This document shows, one piece after another, positions 63,514 through 64,000 of a stretch of DNA of 64,000 nucleotides. Both the position numbers and the translations under genes were made by a program. A model generated the notes under the pieces. It searched no databases and was not told the DNA's origin. It saw only the letters and a program-made list of their open reading frames with translations. Position 1 is the first letter of the stretch. Every line of letters starts with the position of its first letter. The DNA comes from Rhodospirillaceae bacterium (lineage in GTDB: Bacteria; Pseudomonadota; Alphaproteobacteria; Rhodospirillales; Rhodospirillaceae). The stretch spans positions 1-64,000 of the forward strand of contig JABJAH010000049.1 in NCBI GenBank assembly GCA_018666155.1. The letters run 5' to 3'.

Positions 63514-64000
63514 ATGAAGCTCTCTAGGCGCCAAATTTTGGCCGGATCGGCCTCGATAGCGGCCTTCGCTGCCTCTCAGCCACGTATGACGTCGGCGGCG
63601 ACCCATGATACCCGAGCCTGGCGGCAGTACGTCCGCAGCGGTAGGGGGCAGATTCACCTGTGGATGGCAGAACCTAAGGACGGGCCAGGTGATCTCACAC
63701 CCCTGGTCTGTATGCACCAAAGCCCAACGTCTGGCGCCTATTACAAAGAATTCCAGGCGGTCATGGCGGCCGACCGACTGGTCATCTCGCCAGATACCCC
63801 AGGGTACGGGGGGTCAGACGCTCCGACTTCAATCCCGACGATGGAAGACTACGGTCGCGCGGTCGCGGACGGACTCGAAAATTTGGGCTTCGGCAGTGGC
63901 GGCAAAGGTCCAATCGACATCCTTGGATTTCACACTGGAAACTTTGTCGCGATGGAAATCGCAAGACAACGGCCCGGTCTCGTCCGGCGCATGGTGATGC
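63514..64000 (+). CDS. Exported alpha/beta hydrolase, truncated by window edge
   Basis: The first 162 residues of an alpha/beta hydrolase that runs off the right edge. The ATG follows aggaaa. The N-terminus (MKLSRRQILAGSASIAAFAA) is a Tat signal. The oxyanion region is LVCMHQSPTSGAYYKEF and a strand-loop is VISPDTPGYGGSD. At the nucleophile elbow the sequence is ILGFHTGNFVAMEIA: His140 (codon CAC) occupies the place of the usual Ser in GxSxG. I have an impression of related hydrolases with a His-Thr-Gly elbow, so this may be a subgroup rather than a defect. The other triad members lie outside the window. Confidence 0.82.
   Translation, partial: MKLSRRQILAGSASIAAFAASQPRMTSAATHDTRAWRQYVRSGRGQIHLWMAEPKDGPGDLTPLVCMHQSPTSGAYYKEFQAVMAADRLVISPDTPGYGGSDAPTSIPTMEDYGRAVADGLENLGFGSGGKGPIDILGFHTGNFVAMEIARQRPGLVRRMVM

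Overview
This 64 kb window is chromosomal DNA of an alphaproteobacterium. The lineage markers are GcrA, PopZ, a pcm-tolC-popZ gene run and an NDUFS4-like complex I subunit. The accessory gene mix (many Tat-exported enzymes, cupins, NTF2-fold proteins) would fit a free-living Rhodospirillales-like or marine bacterium; that placement is inference. I see no transposases, integrases, phage genes, CRISPR arrays or rRNA genes.

Layout. 1-4.3 kb: IclR regulator facing popZ-tolC-pcm, then tRNA-Cys and tRNA-Asn. 4.5-12.3 kb: a type I secretion set (TolC-like channel, ABC permease/ATPase, HlyD adaptor) interleaved with a CHASE2 class III cyclase and a metallo-beta-lactamase-fold hydrolase, with no recognisable secreted substrate. 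12.6-17.9 kb: gcrA, an orphan modA, a DUF1491 gene, motA with an unknown partner gene, and a MATE exporter. 18-22.4 kb: an ABC exporter operon (ATPase, FtsX-type permease, HlyD adaptor); a perfect FNR/FixK-type box lies between it and the MATE gene.

22.4-42.6 kb is the accessory core. It starts with a tightly coupled five-gene operon (nitrilase-fold protein lacking two of three catalytic residues, a 53-residue DUF3012-like lipoprotein, YdhR-like protein, NTF2-fold protein, FAD-linked oxidase). It continues with two tandem Tat-exported amine-oxidase-like flavoproteins, VOC, MDR and SDR enzymes, an amidase behind a cobalamin-riboswitch-like leader, and the queuosine genes queD, queC and queE. 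It ends in a divergent cluster of three paralogous double-cupin proteins, two NTF2-fold proteins and a flavin reductase fused to a PCP_red domain.

42.7-52.6 kb: a cation/proton antiporter, a cytochrome c with a strong terminator, and an RND efflux set with one adaptor and two different permeases. 52.6-64 kb: an Mpo1-like protein, a YheT-like hydrolase, two NAD(P)-binding-fold proteins with export signals, a nucleotide-transporter-like protein, a histidine-rich membrane protein, Tat-exported aldo/keto reductase, nitrilase and DUF1838 proteins, an NDUFS4-like gene between tRNA-Arg and tRNA-Pro, and a truncated exported alpha/beta hydrolase at the right edge.

Recurring themes are families that are usually cytoplasmic carrying export signals, and enzymes with a canonical catalytic residue replaced (nitrilase Cys to Ser and Lys to Arg, QueD Cys to Tyr, hydrolase Ser to His). 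All assignments come from reading the sequence; no database search was run.
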